Notes under the pieces: model-generated
Told to the model about the DNA's origin: nothing
The model's database searches: none
What the model saw: the letters and a program-made list of their open reading frames with translations, nothing else
DNA from: Tannerellaceae bacterium
GTDB taxonomy: Bacteria; Bacteroidota; Bacteroidia; Bacteroidales; Tannerellaceae
Length of the DNA: 14,672 nt
Assembly (NCBI GenBank): GCA_031276545.1
Contig: JAISMW010000032.1
Coordinates: 1 to 14,672 of the forward strand
Reading direction: 5' to 3'
Shown here: positions 14,617 to 14,672 of the stretch, piece after piece
Layout of the letters: each line of letters starts with the position of its first letter
How positions within the stretch are numbered: the first letter of the stretch is position 1
Position numbers and translations under genes: made by a program

Positions 14617-14672
14617 CAGCAATATACGTACATAAAGCCTCCGCAGGTCTGCACCGACGGAAGGTTTTTACC

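Noticed and set aside
14256..14622. Minus-strand ORFs encoding hydrophobic ALLIGIF-type heptads
   Set aside because: They are direct translations of the AT-rich satellite with no RBS or flanking domain; membrane-like composition follows from base composition.
14637..14670. Possible hairpin followed by TTTTT at the right edge
   Set aside because: Pairing is bulged and weak and the window ends at once, so a terminator call is not supported.

Overview
The window looks like a polysaccharide-utilisation locus (PUL) of a Bacteroidales bacterium, probably a gut or animal-associated Bacteroides/Parabacteroides-type organism. The basis is a SusC/SusD pair, a Bacteroidetes-type ECF sigma factor with a FecR anti-sigma factor, several Sus-style lipoproteins, and a possible -7 box of the Bacteroidetes type (TAnnTTTG). 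I cannot assign a species.

Almost all real genes lie on the minus strand, so the locus reads from right to left. From upstream to downstream: an N-terminally truncated LuxR-type response regulator (12821-13348), the ECF sigma factor (12218-12766), FecR (11107-12102), a 25-codon small ORF with a strong Shine-Dalgarno (11008-11085), a SusC-type TonB-dependent receptor with an N-terminal STN signalling domain that is split by a one-base frameshift (7590-10953), SusD (5981-7576), and a GH95-like fucosidase (3593-5968). Then comes a 640-bp gap filled by a 21-bp tandem array inside inverted repeats. After it lie an uncharacterised 431-aa lipoprotein (1659-2954), a neutral-ceramidase-fold protein lacking the catalytic serine (327-1628), and the first 40 codons of a GH3 glycosidase lipoprotein (1-121).

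The expected working model comes from known STN-SusC/FecR/sigma systems. Glycan binding at the SusC/D outer-membrane complex is passed by the STN domain to FecR in the inner membrane, which releases the sigma factor to transcribe susCD and the enzymes. GH95 suggests an L-fucose (or L-galactose) containing glycan, and GH3 would trim other linkages. The frameshift in susC would break both transport and signalling unless it is bypassed or is a sequence error.

The right end (13250-14672) is not ordinary operon sequence. Fragments of unrelated genes meet head to head: a TPR-like piece fused to half a receiver domain on the minus strand, and the 3' end of an unknown protein on the plus strand. These are followed by a plus-strand terminator and a second perfect-period 21-bp tandem array (21 units). 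The least explained features are the two 21-bp arrays, which differ in sequence but share a period and a seven-residue Asn-x-x-Ile/Val pattern, and the small ORF sitting in frame with susC one stop codon upstream of it.
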